Counted from the first letter of the stretch, positions 52,068 through 60,573 are shown. The stretch is DNA of 64,000 nucleotides from Limosilactobacillus frumenti DSM 13145 (GCF_001436045.1 NZ_AZER01000013.1:82721-146720); one strand, 5' to 3'. The notes: a model not told the origin generated them from the letters alone. Made by a program: numbers and translations.

Positions 52068-52808
52068 CTAGTGACCACTAATTTTACTCATGAAGTCACG
52101 CGCCCGTTGGGTACTTGGCTGGTCATCGAAGAACTTGGCGGTGGAGTCATCTTCCAAAATCCGGCCATCTGCCATGAAAATAACTCGGTCAGCGACGGCA
52201 CGAGCAAAGCCCATTTCGTGGGTGACCACAAGCATCGTCATATTTGAGTTTTCGGCAATGTCTTTCATAACGTCGAGCACGTCATCGATCATTTCAGGGT
52301 CGAGGGCACTGGTCGGTTCATCAAAGAGCAGGCACTTAGGCTTCATTGCCAAACTCCGGGCAATTGCAATTCGCTGCTTTTGACCACCAGAAAGCTGTGC
52401 GGGCATCTTTTCAGCTTGGTTTTCCAACCCAACTTTTTTGAGCAACTGCATTGCTAATTCCCGGTTTTCTTCTTCTGGTCGTTTTAAGACAATCCGTGGC
52501 GCTAGCATAATGTTCTCTAGGACGGTTTTATTGTTGTAAAGGTTAAAGTGCTGGAAAACCATTCCAACATCCTTACGAATCAGGTTAACGTTGGTCTTCT
52601 TATCAGCAAGGTCGAAGCCGTTAACGATTAGTTGACCATCGCGAATGGGGTCCAGACCATTAATTGTGCGAATCAGGCTACTTTTGCCAGAACCAGATGG
52701 GCCGATCAAGACCACCGTCTCCCCAGCATCGATGGTGAGGTTAATGTCCTTGAGTGCATGGAATTTACCATAGTACTTTTGGACATTGTGGAATTCAATC
52801 ATTGACAT
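52068..52808 (-). CDS. Polar amino acid ABC transporter ATP-binding protein
   Basis: 246-residue ATPase (GlnQ type) powering amino acid import. Walker A GPSGSGKSS, Q-loop VGMVFQHFNL, signature LSGGQKQR, Walker B CLLFDEPTSALDPE, H-loop VVTHEMGFA. ATG 52808 lies 11 nt from GGGGG; the frame continues to ATG 52826, which overlaps that site. First gene of the operon of four. Confidence 0.94.
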   Translation of the reverse strand: MSMIEFHNVQKYYGKFHALKDINLTIDAGETVVLIGPSGSGKSSLIRTINGLDPIRDGQLIVNGFDLADKKTNVNLIRKDVGMVFQHFNLYNNKTVLENIMLAPRIVLKRPEEENRELAMQLLKKVGLENQAEKMPAQLSGGQKQRIAIARSLAMKPKCLLFDEPTSALDPEMIDDVLDVMKDIAENSNMTMLVVTHEMGFARAVADRVIFMADGRILEDDSTAKFFDDQPSTQRARDFMSKISGH

Positions 52809-52904
52809 TTTCTTAAAATCCCCCAATGTAGTTTATAAATTTGTTAATGAAACATTCTCAAACGCCTCTAATTATAGAACTTTTATATGGTTGTGAACAG
52901 CTTC

Positions 52905-52959
52905 TCAGAAAAAGAAAAAGCACCATCACCACAACGGAATTGTTGTGGTAACAGTGCTT
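52905..52959 (-). terminator. Terminator after the multicopper oxidase gene
   Basis: AAGCAC and CACCACAAC pair with GTTGTGGT and GTGCTT; on the minus strand TTTTTCTTTTTC follows. Confidence 0.85.
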
Positions 52960-52972
52960 GGAGAATGAAGTA

Positions 52973-54508
52973 TTACATTTCCATTCCCATCTTTTTATAG
53001 GAATCCATCCCGCCGAGCCATAGCTGGTCCATTGGAACGTGGCGTTCTTCAGCGAAGGCCTTCATCAATGTCATGTGATCCATTAATTTGTATTTCTTAT
53101 CAGGGTCCGCAGGGTCAATGACTTGTAGCTGGGCCATCATGCCGCCATCTTCGTGTTCGATGATGTGGCAGTGATACATGAAGACACCAGGAACATCGAA
53201 CCAGAGCTTGATTTTAACGTGTTCGCCTGGGTTAATAGCAACGGTATCCTTCAGCCCTAATTCGTTTGGATAAGGTGCGTGCCCATCACGGGAGATGACT
53301 TCAAAGGCCGTCCCATGCATGTGATAAGGGTGGATCATGCCTGGAGCAGGGTTAGTGTTGCAAATATCCCAAATTTGAACTTGGTTCAGTGGCATCTTGA
53401 AGTCAATCCGGTCCATCTTAAACTTCTTACCGTTCATGGCTACTGATTCATCCATTCCATCAAGGGTAACGTGGTGAACTGGTACATCAGGGTCAACTTC
53501 TGGATCTGGCCGCTGGTATAGGGTGTTAGGTAAAACAGTATTGTCAGGCTTGAATTCGTGGATTCGGAAGTGAATCAATGGAACATCGTCGGAGTATAAG
53601 ATGACTTCATCGCCAGGCTTGTACTTGCCGAAGTCAACGATAATTTCTTGACGTTCTGCACAGGTAATAAGCAGCTTATTCATCTTGACGGGGTGTGGTA
53701 ATAGGCTCAGATCACCAGCAATTTGTGTAAATGGCAGGTCATCAGAGAAGTGCAACCGCCATTCACGACGGTTAGCACCATCTAAGAAACGGAGCCGTAC
53801 TTTTTGAGTAGTGACATCGAAGTAGGGGTTGATCGTCCCATTGATCATTGGCGTTGGACCGGCAACACCATCCGGATCGTAATCGGCCCGGTAATCCCAC
53901 TGGTTATTTTCGTGGAAACGCCGGTCTTGCAAGATGATTGGCAGGTCATCAACACCGTAGTTGCGTGGCAATGGCAGGCTTGCTTCGTGCTCATCCTGAA
54001 CAATTGCTCCAGCAGCAAGACCATGCCAAACTTGTTCGGCTGTTGATGGACACGGGTGAGCGTGGAGCCAAACAAATGCGGCCGGTTGGTTGATCTTAAA
54101 ACTGACGTCCCGACTTTGGCCAGGATAAACTGGAGCGTGACAACCACCATCTTCAATTGGTCCGGGGATTGCTAAACCGTGCCAGTGGAATGTGGTGACT
54201 TCTGGCAAGTGGTTGACCAGGTGTAAATGAATGGTCTTCCCGCGCTTAAAGACAACCGTTTGTCCGAGCAGTGGGGCATTGTATCCCCAGGTCTTTGTCT
54301 TTTGCCCAGGGAGTAATTGTACTTCACCGGTTTGAGCAACAATTGTGTAGTACATATCTGTTGCGGTTTCTTTATCGGGCTTTAACAAACTAGGAATGTT
54401 TAACGGCTTTTGTTCCGTTTGGGGTTCTTCCAGGGGAACATAACCGCCATCATGGTAATTGTAGGCTGCTTCATCATAGAAGTAGTTGGTAATCATATCT
54501 TCTGCCAT
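52973..54508 (-). CDS. Multicopper oxidase (laccase/CotA/SufI-like)
   Basis: 511-residue copper enzyme oxidising phenolic or metal substrates (Mn(II), Cu(I), bilirubin-type compounds) with O2. Four copper motifs are intact: HWHG (108-111), HAHP (149-152), HPYHMHG (about 400) and HCHIIEHEDGGMM (about 450), the last giving the type 1 copper Cys and an axial Met. No signal peptide, so it appears cytosolic, as in some lactobacillar laccases. ATG 54508 follows GGAGGT. A Met-rich end (GGMDSYKKMGMEM) could bind Cu(I). It is at the edge of a metal-homeostasis island. Confidence 0.93.
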   Translation of the reverse strand: MAEDMITNYFYDEAAYNYHDGGYVPLEEPQTEQKPLNIPSLLKPDKETATDMYYTIVAQTGEVQLLPGQKTKTWGYNAPLLGQTVVFKRGKTIHLHLVNHLPEVTTFHWHGLAIPGPIEDGGCHAPVYPGQSRDVSFKINQPAAFVWLHAHPCPSTAEQVWHGLAAGAIVQDEHEASLPLPRNYGVDDLPIILQDRRFHENNQWDYRADYDPDGVAGPTPMINGTINPYFDVTTQKVRLRFLDGANRREWRLHFSDDLPFTQIAGDLSLLPHPVKMNKLLITCAERQEIIVDFGKYKPGDEVILYSDDVPLIHFRIHEFKPDNTVLPNTLYQRPDPEVDPDVPVHHVTLDGMDESVAMNGKKFKMDRIDFKMPLNQVQIWDICNTNPAPGMIHPYHMHGTAFEVISRDGHAPYPNELGLKDTVAINPGEHVKIKLWFDVPGVFMYHCHIIEHEDGGMMAQLQVIDPADPDKKYKLMDHMTLMKAFAEERHVPMDQLWLGGMDSYKKMGMEM

Positions 54509-54608
54509 GTTGCGACCTCCTTAATATTAGGTACTCTTTTATCATAATCGTCTTGACGGTAAAATGCTATTGATTCAAATAAGAATTTTAAGCTTCACCA
54601 CTTTAATT

Positions 54609-54622
54609 TTAGGATAACCAAA
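54609..54622 (+). promoter_or_regulatory. DtxR/MntR-box-like motif, copy 1
   Basis: TTAGGATAACCAAA between the divergent multicopper oxidase and universal stress genes differs at two positions from TTAGGTTAGCCAAA at 57832. The core resembles the DtxR/MntR site TTAGGTTAGCC. Confidence 0.4.
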
Positions 54623-54630
54623 ATAATATA

Positions 54631-54658
54631 TTTACAAATGCTAGAACAGTAGTAACAT
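54631..54658 (+). promoter_or_regulatory. Promoter of the universal stress gene
   Basis: TTTACA (54631-54636) and TAACAT (54653-54658), 16 nt apart, giving a leader of about 65 nt. Confidence 0.5.
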
Positions 54659-54728
54659 AGTAGATGAATCTTTACTGCGATCGAGATAATCAATTGATCG
54701 TCAGGACCACAGAGAGGGGAATCATTTC

Positions 54729-55205
54729 ATGTTTGAAATCAAGCCAAAGCGATTCAAGAAGATTTTAGTCGGTGTTGATGACGCACCTGATGCCCGGGCA
54801 GCTTTTTCATACGCTGTTGATAAGGCTAAGCGTGATGGCTCTGAATTAGGCATTGTTTCTATTTTGGAAACTGGTAACGTTAATGTTTACCAAATTCTGG
54901 ATAAGGACTACGTTCACTCTAGTTCCGATGAACTGAAGAAGCGTATTAATGAATATGTCAAAGCTGCTGTCAACTATGGTGTGGATGCAAGTAAGATTAC
55001 CGCTATTGTTGACAAGGGTGACCGTCCAGCTGAACGGATCTGCAACCATGTTATCCCAGCCTTCCAACCAGACTTGTTAGTTGTCGGTTCTATTGGTAAG
55101 TGGGGTAATCGGAAGGCAGTTGGTTCACAGGCTTCCTACATGACTAAGCATGCCGGAACTTCGGTCTTCGTTATCCGGACCACTGCCATTGAACGTTACG
55201 AATAA
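54729..55205 (+). CDS. Universal stress protein (UspA family)
   Basis: 158-residue cytosolic protein. The ATP-binding-type segments are KILVGVDDAPDARAAF at the N-terminus and LLVVGSIGKWGNRKAVGSQASYMTKHAGTSVFVIR (in two blocks) at the C-terminus; the family pattern G-2x-G-9x-G-S/T is largely kept (GSIGKWGNRKAVGSQAS). GAGAGGGG precedes ATG 54729. Monocistronic. General stress endurance is the family role; placement among metal genes may hint at metal or oxidative stress. Confidence 0.92.
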   Translation: MFEIKPKRFKKILVGVDDAPDARAAFSYAVDKAKRDGSELGIVSILETGNVNVYQILDKDYVHSSSDELKKRINEYVKAAVNYGVDASKITAIVDKGDRPAERICNHVIPAFQPDLLVVGSIGKWGNRKAVGSQASYMTKHAGTSVFVIRTTAIERYE

Positions 55206-55234
55206 TTTTCCGTTTTCTAACTGATTTTAGAAAT

Positions 55235-55270
55235 AAAGGAGCTTCACGAATGACTCGTGGCTCCTTTTTT
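55235..55270 (+). terminator. Intrinsic terminator after the usp gene
   Basis: AAAGGAGC and CACGA pair with TCGTG and CTCCTTTTTT. Confidence 0.87.
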
Positions 55271-55329
55271 GGTTGGAATAATTATTTGGAATCCTTATAA
55301 CTTAGATAAATCTTTTATAAGAACGACTA

Positions 55330-55357
55330 TTGGTAATCTGAATAAACATGTTATAAT
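55330..55357 (+). promoter_or_regulatory. Promoter of the VIT operon
   Basis: TTGGTA (55330-55335) and TATAAT (55352-55357), 16 nt apart. Confidence 0.55.
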
Positions 55358-55390
55358 GATTCTAATTTAATTTTAGAAGGGGATAATCAA

Positions 55391-55414
55391 ATGGCAAAGA
55401 AAAAATGTCATTAG
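55391..55414 (+). other. Out-of-frame start: 7-codon mini-ORF ending in the VIT gene
   Basis: The only well-placed ribosome site (AAGGGG, 55377-55382 region) serves ATG 55391, which reads M-A-K-K-K-C-H-stop. A run of six As (55400-55405) follows GCAAAG. One extra A, or a -1 slip on AAA-AAA, would give MAKKKMSLAQKV and join the VIT frame that has ATG 55405. Options: sequencing or real indel, slippage, or coupled re-initiation. Confidence 0.5.
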
Positions 55415-56073
55415 CCCAAAAGGTCAACGTTTTGCGGGCCAGTGTGATGGGTGCTAATGATGGAATTATTTCCATTGCCGGGATTGTTATTGGTGTTGCT
55501 GCGGCGACTAGCAATGCTTACGCAATTCTGATTTCTGGCTTATCGGGGACCCTGGCCGGAATGATTTCAATGTGTATGGGAGAATATGTTTCTGTTTCTA
55601 CCCAGAAGGATTCACAAAAGATGGCCTTGATTTCTGAACGGCAACGGTTGGCTGACCAATACCAGGAAGAGTTTGACTATGTCCAAAAGAAGTATGAAGG
55701 CCAGGATATTGATCCTGCTTTAGCTAAACAGGCGACCCAGGAATTAATGGACAAGGATGCGTTAGGCACAGCGGTTCAGGAACGGTATGGTTTTAACCCG
55801 CGTGACTTCACCAGTCCATATGCAGCCGCAATTGCTTCATTTATTTCTTTCCCAACGGGGTCAATTTTACCGATGGTTGCCGTGACAATGTCACCAACAA
55901 ATGTGCGGATCTTAGCGACAGCCATTGCGGTGCTGATTGCACTATTAATTACTGGTTACTGTGCAGCCGTTCTGGGCCATTCGAACCGGCTGAAGTCAAG
56001 TATTCGAAACGCGGTTGCTGGTCTGTTGACGATGGGGGTAACCTACGTCATCGGGCAATTATTTGCACGCTAA
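55405..56073 (+). CDS. VIT1/CCC1-family iron/manganese transporter (first of pair)
   Basis: 222-residue five-helix membrane protein of the vacuolar iron transporter family, moving Fe(II) or Mn(II) out of the cytosol. Signature ASVMGANDGIISIAGIVIG and GMISMCMGEYVSVSTQKDS (metal-coordinating Met and Glu), then a charged cytosolic insertion with several Glu. ATG 55405 is 22 nt or more from the ribosome site, which instead serves ATG 55391 in another frame; see the mini-ORF entry. A second VIT gene begins 15 nt after its stop. Confidence 0.85.
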   Translation: MSLAQKVNVLRASVMGANDGIISIAGIVIGVAAATSNAYAILISGLSGTLAGMISMCMGEYVSVSTQKDSQKMALISERQRLADQYQEEFDYVQKKYEGQDIDPALAKQATQELMDKDALGTAVQERYGFNPRDFTSPYAAAIASFISFPTGSILPMVAVTMSPTNVRILATAIAVLIALLITGYCAAVLGHSNRLKSSIRNAVAGLLTMGVTYVIGQLFAR

Positions 56074-56088
56074 GGAGGGGTGAGCTAG

Positions 56089-56775
56089 ATGACTAAAATT
56101 AAACGCCAAAAACAAACAATGGAAGAAAAGCTCAACACCCTTCGTGCCGGTGTTTTGGGTTCTAATGATGGGATTCTAACCGTTGTCGGGGTCCTTGTAT
56201 CTGTTGCTGCGGCCACAACGAACCGCTTTACCATTTTTATTGCCGGCCTGTCTGACTTGCTGGCGTGTGCCTTTTCAATGGCTTCCGGTGAATATGCTTC
56301 TGTTTCTACCCAGAAGGATACTGAACAGTCAGCCGTTGAAGCGGAACAACGGTTACTTAAGACTGATTTTGCGGCTGAATTAGATGCTGTCAAAGATTAC
56401 TACGTTCAAAAGGGTGTTTCTGAAGCAACGTCCATGAAAATCGCCAAGGATTTGCTCAGTAAGAAGCCCCTTCAGACCGTTGTCCGGGTTAAGTATGATA
56501 TTGAATTAGGCCACTACCTGAACCCGTGGGATGCGGCCTTTTCATCCCTGTTTTCCGCTGCTGCTGGTGGGATTTTCCCACTATGCGCCATGACTTTTGC
56601 ACCAGCAGCTTATAAGTGGTATGCCGTTATTTTAGCGGTTGTCTTAACGAGTGCGCTGACCGGATTCATTCCTTCCAAGTTGGGGAATGGACTGGTAAAA
56701 GTTGCCGTTATTCGGAACATCATTATTGCTTTAATCACCGTTACCATCCACTACTTCGTTGGTAAATTGTTCTAA
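56089..56775 (+). CDS. VIT1/CCC1-family iron/manganese transporter (second of pair)
   Basis: 228-residue paralogue of the preceding protein with the same five-helix layout: LRAGVLGSNDGILTVVGVL, then ACAFSMASGEYASVSTQKD and a charged loop (EAEQRLLKTDFAAELD). It has a strong AAGGAGGGG site before ATG 56089, so it does not depend on the frame problem of the first gene. Two paralogues may form a heterodimer, since VIT proteins dimerise. Ends in a bidirectional terminator. Confidence 0.92.
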   Translation: MTKIKRQKQTMEEKLNTLRAGVLGSNDGILTVVGVLVSVAAATTNRFTIFIAGLSDLLACAFSMASGEYASVSTQKDTEQSAVEAEQRLLKTDFAAELDAVKDYYVQKGVSEATSMKIAKDLLSKKPLQTVVRVKYDIELGHYLNPWDAAFSSLFSAAAGGIFPLCAMTFAPAAYKWYAVILAVVLTSALTGFIPSKLGNGLVKVAVIRNIIIALITVTIHYFVGKLF

Positions 56776-56795
56776 ACGAATTTAACGTAATAGAA

Positions 56796-56831
56796 AAAAT
56801 CACCCCAGCTTTTCGTAGCCGAGGTGATTTT
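56796..56831. terminator. Bidirectional terminator
   Basis: AAAATCACC and GCT pair with AGC and GGTGATTTT, between convergent VIT and CDF genes. Confidence 0.82.
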
Positions 56832-56840
56832 CTTTTCCAG

Positions 56841-57764
56841 CTATTTCTTAAAACTAGCATCAGAACCCATATTCTTCTTATCACCCGGGGTGTTGAATAA
56901 CTGTTCATCACTACCCCGGTGACATTCAGCTTGAATCGTGACGTGGCAGATGCCGTATTTATCATGCAAGAGATTTTCCACTTCACCGTAAATCGGTTCA
57001 ATTTGACTCAACGGCAGGTCGTCGCAGTTCAAGTGAGCAGAGAAAATAATCCGGTGTTCATCAATCATCCAAGCGTGGATGTGATGGACATCGTTAACGC
57101 CCTTAAGATCTTTTAGGTCACGAGCAATTGCTTCATAGTCAAGGTTAGGAGCTGATTGCATTAGGATCTTCAAGGTTTGCATGATGATTGGACAAGCTTC
57201 ATAAGCAATATAAACGGCGACGGCAATGGTCAACAGCGGGTCCAACCACGAAACATTAACGAACGTTAAAATTAGTCCACCAAGGATTACGGCTACTGAA
57301 GAAAGGGCATCACTGAGAATATGAAGGTAGGTGGCCTTCACATTGAGATTGTCGTGACTCCCGGAATGAAGCAGTAATGCTGAAACTAAGTTAGCAACGA
57401 AACCAATGACCGCCACGGTTAACATGATGCCACCATTAATATGGGTTGGATGGTTCAACCGTTTGACCGCTTCAATAATTAAGAAAACGGAAACGACAAT
57501 CAAAAAAGTGGCATTAACTAGTGCTGCCAAGATTTCTGCACGCCGATAACCATACGTCCGGCGGGAGGTTTCCGGCTTCCCTGAAATAACTGATGCCACA
57601 TAGCCCAGAATAATTGAGAACGAATCACCCAGGTTATGAAAAGCATCAGACAGTAAAGCTAAACTTCCTGAAATCAAGCCCCCGATGATTTCGACGACCG
57701 TAATCAGGACGTTTAATAGGGTGACGGCAAAAAAACGTTTACCGGTCATACTTTGATTTTGCAT
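56841..57764 (-). CDS. Cation diffusion facilitator (CzcD-type) exporter
   Basis: Proton-driven exporter of divalent metal (Zn, Co, Fe or Mn), 307 residues. Six helices with the two metal-site pairs DAFHNLGDS (helix 2 His/Asp) and HILSDALSS (helix 5 His/Asp); the HxxxD/HxxxD arrangement is typical for Zn. The cytosolic C-terminal domain contains VHHIHAWMIDEHRIIFSAHL. ATG 57764 follows GGGGGA. It is divergent from a DtxR/MntR regulator that probably controls it. Confidence 0.93.
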   Translation of the reverse strand: MQNQSMTGKRFFAVTLLNVLITVVEIIGGLISGSLALLSDAFHNLGDSFSIILGYVASVISGKPETSRRTYGYRRAEILAALVNATFLIVVSVFLIIEAVKRLNHPTHINGGIMLTVAVIGFVANLVSALLLHSGSHDNLNVKATYLHILSDALSSVAVILGGLILTFVNVSWLDPLLTIAVAVYIAYEACPIIMQTLKILMQSAPNLDYEAIARDLKDLKGVNDVHHIHAWMIDEHRIIFSAHLNCDDLPLSQIEPIYGEVENLLHDKYGICHVTIQAECHRGSDEQLFNTPGDKKNMGSDASFKK

Positions 57765-57831
57765 ATTGAATTCCCCCACAATTAATTCACATCAACATTC
57801 TAGCATATTCAAAGCCCTATTAACAAAAAAA

Positions 57832-57845
57832 TTAGGTTAGCCAAA
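57832..57845 (+). promoter_or_regulatory. DtxR/MntR-box-like motif, copy 2
   Basis: TTAGGTTAGCCAAA between the divergent CDF and DtxR genes. It contains the TTAGGTTAGCC core of DtxR/MntR operators; the 3' arm is degenerate. Confidence 0.5.
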
Positions 57846-57935
57846 GATCACATTATAGTGTATTATAGAATCGTTTACACAATTCAAAAGCAACAGCCGA
57901 TCGTAGGCTTCCATATATAAGGAGGAGTTATTAAG

Positions 57936-58592
57936 TTGACACCGATGAAGGAAGATTATCTGAAGATTATCTTTGAACTTGGTGGCAGTCATAAGAAGGT
58001 TTCTAATAAGGACATTTCCTTAGGCCTAGGGATCGCTGCAGGTTCAGTAACGGAAATGGTTTCTAAGCTAGCTGATGAGCAGTTAGTAGTTCATGAACCA
58101 TACGCGGGAATTAGTTTAACTCCCAAGGGCGAAAAGTATGCGGCCGAATTGGTTCGCAAGCATCGTCTGTGGGAAACGTTTTTAGTTGATAAGCTCCACT
58201 ATAACTTTGCCGATGTCCACCAGGAGGCGGAGGTTTTAGAACACCAGACAAGTGATCGCTTGGCAACTGCCTTAGATAACTTTCTGCAACATCCCAAAGC
58301 TTGTCCTCATGGTGGGGTGATTCCATCAGCTTCTGGTGAATTTCCTGAGGTTAGCCGAGTCCTATTGGCGGACGCAAAGGACGGCGAAAAGGTAACACTG
58401 GAACGCTTCTTGGATAATCATGAGTTGCTAACCTATCTTGAAGAATTGCAATTGCGGCCTGGTGATGAAGTGACAGTTGTTCGTCATGAACCATTCGAAG
58501 GGCCATTGGTAATTAAAAAGGCTGGTGCTGACCAACCAATTAATGTCTCTTACAAGGCCTCACATAATATTTTTATTCGGGCTGATAAATAA
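57936..58592 (+). CDS. DtxR/MntR-family metal-dependent regulator
   Basis: 218 residues. Winged helix-turn-helix (NKDISLGLGIAAGSVTEMVSKL), dimerisation domain with metal-ligand-type residues (HRLWETFLV, DVHQEAEVLEH, PKACPHGG) and a C-terminal FeoA/SH3-like domain (LRPGDEVTVVRHEPFEGPLVI). Family members use Mn(II) or Fe(II) as corepressor. The start is TTG 57936, 8 nt after GGAGGAG; the next ATG (57945) is too far from that site. It neighbours the CDF exporter and the VIT pair, giving a local metal regulon by inference. Confidence 0.93.
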   Translation: MTPMKEDYLKIIFELGGSHKKVSNKDISLGLGIAAGSVTEMVSKLADEQLVVHEPYAGISLTPKGEKYAAELVRKHRLWETFLVDKLHYNFADVHQEAEVLEHQTSDRLATALDNFLQHPKACPHGGVIPSASGEFPEVSRVLLADAKDGEKVTLERFLDNHELLTYLEELQLRPGDEVTVVRHEPFEGPLVIKKAGADQPINVSYKASHNIFIRADK

Positions 58593-58612
58593 CAGATCAA
58601 GGAGGCACTACC

Positions 58613-59368
58613 ATGCTGACCGAACGACGTCGAACCTTGGCTTTACGTACCTGCGTGCTGGCGGGCCGTTTATTAATTGAGAACGGCTCCAACATGGAAC
58701 GGGTGAATGATACTATCGAACGAATGGCAAAAGCAGCGGGTCTGCGCCAATTTCAGGATTTTACAACATTGACCGGACTGGTGCTAGGAAGTGACAACCT
58801 GCCAAACGCGCAAGTGGCCAATATTCGGCGTCGTCAAAATAACCTTAGCAAAGTAGCCGCTGTTAATGAAGTTTCCCGTGAGTTTACCGCGGGCCTTCTT
58901 CAGTTACCAGAGGCGTATGCCCAATTACGGTCAATTGATCGTCAAAAGGCCGGTCACTGGCAGAATCAGTTTGAAGCATTAGCGGCAGCAATATTAAGTG
59001 CTGTTTTGATGGTTGTCTTTACGGGGGATATTGTTGACTGGTGGTTGGCCTTTATTGCCGGTGGTCTGAGTTACGCTGTCTTTTCGTTTATTGTCCGTAA
59101 ATTCAAAATCCAATATTTGGGCGAGTTCTGTGCTTCAATTGTGATTGGCCTGATTGCCTGCGAGGGTGTCAAGTTGGGCGTGGCTACTAACGCTGACGAT
59201 ATTATCATTGGCGGGGTTATGCCTCTCGTTCCGGGAATTCCATTAACTAACGCCGCTCGTGACTTGGTATCTGGAAACCTGATTTCCGCACCGACCCGGG
59301 GAATTGAAGCGCTTCTGACAGCAGTTGCAATTGGGTCTGCTATTGTGCTCGTCTTGCGCTTTGAGTAG
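58613..59368 (+). CDS. Threonine/serine exporter family, N-terminal subunit (split ThrE)
   Basis: 251-residue protein homologous to the first half of ThrE: cytosolic domain (GRLLIENGSNMERVNDTIERMA) followed by about five helices, with MPLVPGIPLTNAARDLVSGN conserved. It must work with the next gene, which supplies the second half. ATG 58613 has AAGGAGG 8 nt upstream and lies 20 nt after the regulator stop, so it is possibly expressed with the metal regulator by read-through. Confidence 0.9.
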   Translation: MLTERRRTLALRTCVLAGRLLIENGSNMERVNDTIERMAKAAGLRQFQDFTTLTGLVLGSDNLPNAQVANIRRRQNNLSKVAAVNEVSREFTAGLLQLPEAYAQLRSIDRQKAGHWQNQFEALAAAILSAVLMVVFTGDIVDWWLAFIAGGLSYAVFSFIVRKFKIQYLGEFCASIVIGLIACEGVKLGVATNADDIIIGGVMPLVPGIPLTNAARDLVSGNLISAPTRGIEALLTAVAIGSAIVLVLRFE

Positions 59369-59379
59369 GAGGGACCATC

Positions 59380-59853
59380 ATGAGTTGGACGAATTTATTA
59401 CTTCAATTTATTCTCTCCTATATTTCAACGGTTTGTTTCGGCGTTTTACTCCACATTCCGGTAAAGGCATACAATGCCAGCGGTTTGATTGGTGGCATCA
59501 CCTGGGTTATTTATTGGGTGATGTACTACCAACATCATTGTGGTCTAGCGATCAGCAACCTTGTGGCCGCTATCCTCATTTCACTTTTTTCGATGTTTGC
59601 GGCGCGTCATCGCAAGATGCCCATGATTGTCTTTAATGTTCCCGCTTTGGTGCCATTCGTACCTGGCGGTCAGGCTTATAAAATGGTTCGTAATTTCGCC
59701 ATTGGCAATAATCATTTGGTGATGGTTTATATGTACCAGGTCATTGTCATTGTGGGAGCGATCACCCTTGGCTTTGGGTTAGGCGAATTAATGATTCGTG
59801 CCCTTGGCTATCTGAAAAAGCTTCTGCGAAAAAGAGCCGGCGCGACTCGTTAA
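59380..59853 (+). CDS. Threonine/serine exporter family, C-terminal subunit (split ThrE_2)
   Basis: 157-residue membrane protein with four to five helices, homologous to the last third of fused ThrE: FNVPALVPFVPGGQAYKMV is the family signature, with GVLLHIPVKAYNASGLIGGITW before it. AGGAGGG 7 nt before ATG 59380; 11 nt after its partner. The two-gene arrangement contrasts with the fused version at 31534-32904. Confidence 0.9.
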   Translation: MSWTNLLLQFILSYISTVCFGVLLHIPVKAYNASGLIGGITWVIYWVMYYQHHCGLAISNLVAAILISLFSMFAARHRKMPMIVFNVPALVPFVPGGQAYKMVRNFAIGNNHLVMVYMYQVIVIVGAITLGFGLGELMIRALGYLKKLLRKRAGATR

Positions 59854-59898
59854 GGGTGTGCTATACTTCTATTTATATTGAATTCAAGGAGAAAAACA

Positions 59899-60573
59899 AT
59901 GCTAATTGTTCACGATTCACGGCGGTGGCAACGTTTCACGATTAGTGCCGTCGCTTTTATTGTTTTAATGTTAATGGTCAAATTTAACGCTGCTGTGGGG
60001 ACAACCATTGATGCTGTTTTCCAATCACTATTCACTAGTCAACGATTGGAAAATGCCGGCTGGTTCCATGCTCTGATGTCATTACTGACTTTTCTTGGTA
60101 AGCCAGTACTGGATATTGTCTGGGTACTGATCATTGCGATTGTAATGTGGCTTCGCCGCTATAAAATTCCTGCAGTGTGGGCAGTATGTACCATTCTTGG
60201 TGGGGATGTTTTAGGAACACTAATTAAGCATTTCGTTAAGCGGGTGCGGCCAGCTCAACACTTGGCAGCTGATGATGGTTACAGTTTTCCTAGTGGTCAC
60301 GTGTTAGGATTCTTTTTAGTGGCTGGAATCTTGTTCTTGATTGTAATTCCAATCATTCAAAAGGCCTCCGTGCGGACCATTTGCCAATTATTATTGATTT
60401 TTGCGGTCTTCTTCTTAGCGGTTTCGCGGGTATACCTATATGCCCACTGGCCAGCTGACACAATTGGTGCCATGCTACTGGCTTACGCTTGGCTGCAGGT
60501 TGCTGAATGGCTTTATGTTATGTGGGCACCTAAGTTACAACAGGTTGGTTTCCTGTCTGATTCAGCAATTTAA
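59899..60573 (+). CDS. PAP2-family membrane phosphatase
   Basis: 224-residue membrane phosphatase with about six helices. The three acid-phosphatase motifs are complete: KRVRPAQH (KxxxxxxRP), SFPSGH, and SRVYLYAHWPADTIG (SRxxxxxHxxxD), so it should dephosphorylate lipid phosphates such as undecaprenyl pyrophosphate or phosphatidylglycerophosphate. ATG 59899 follows AAGGAG by 7 nt; a TTG at 59878 has no ribosome site. Short hairpin with GTGG/CCAC arms (60585-60613) follows its stop. Confidence 0.92.
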   Translation: MLIVHDSRRWQRFTISAVAFIVLMLMVKFNAAVGTTIDAVFQSLFTSQRLENAGWFHALMSLLTFLGKPVLDIVWVLIIAIVMWLRRYKIPAVWAVCTILGGDVLGTLIKHFVKRVRPAQHLAADDGYSFPSGHVLGFFLVAGILFLIVIPIIQKASVRTICQLLLIFAVFFLAVSRVYLYAHWPADTIGAMLLAYAWLQVAEWLYVMWAPKLQQVGFLSDSAI

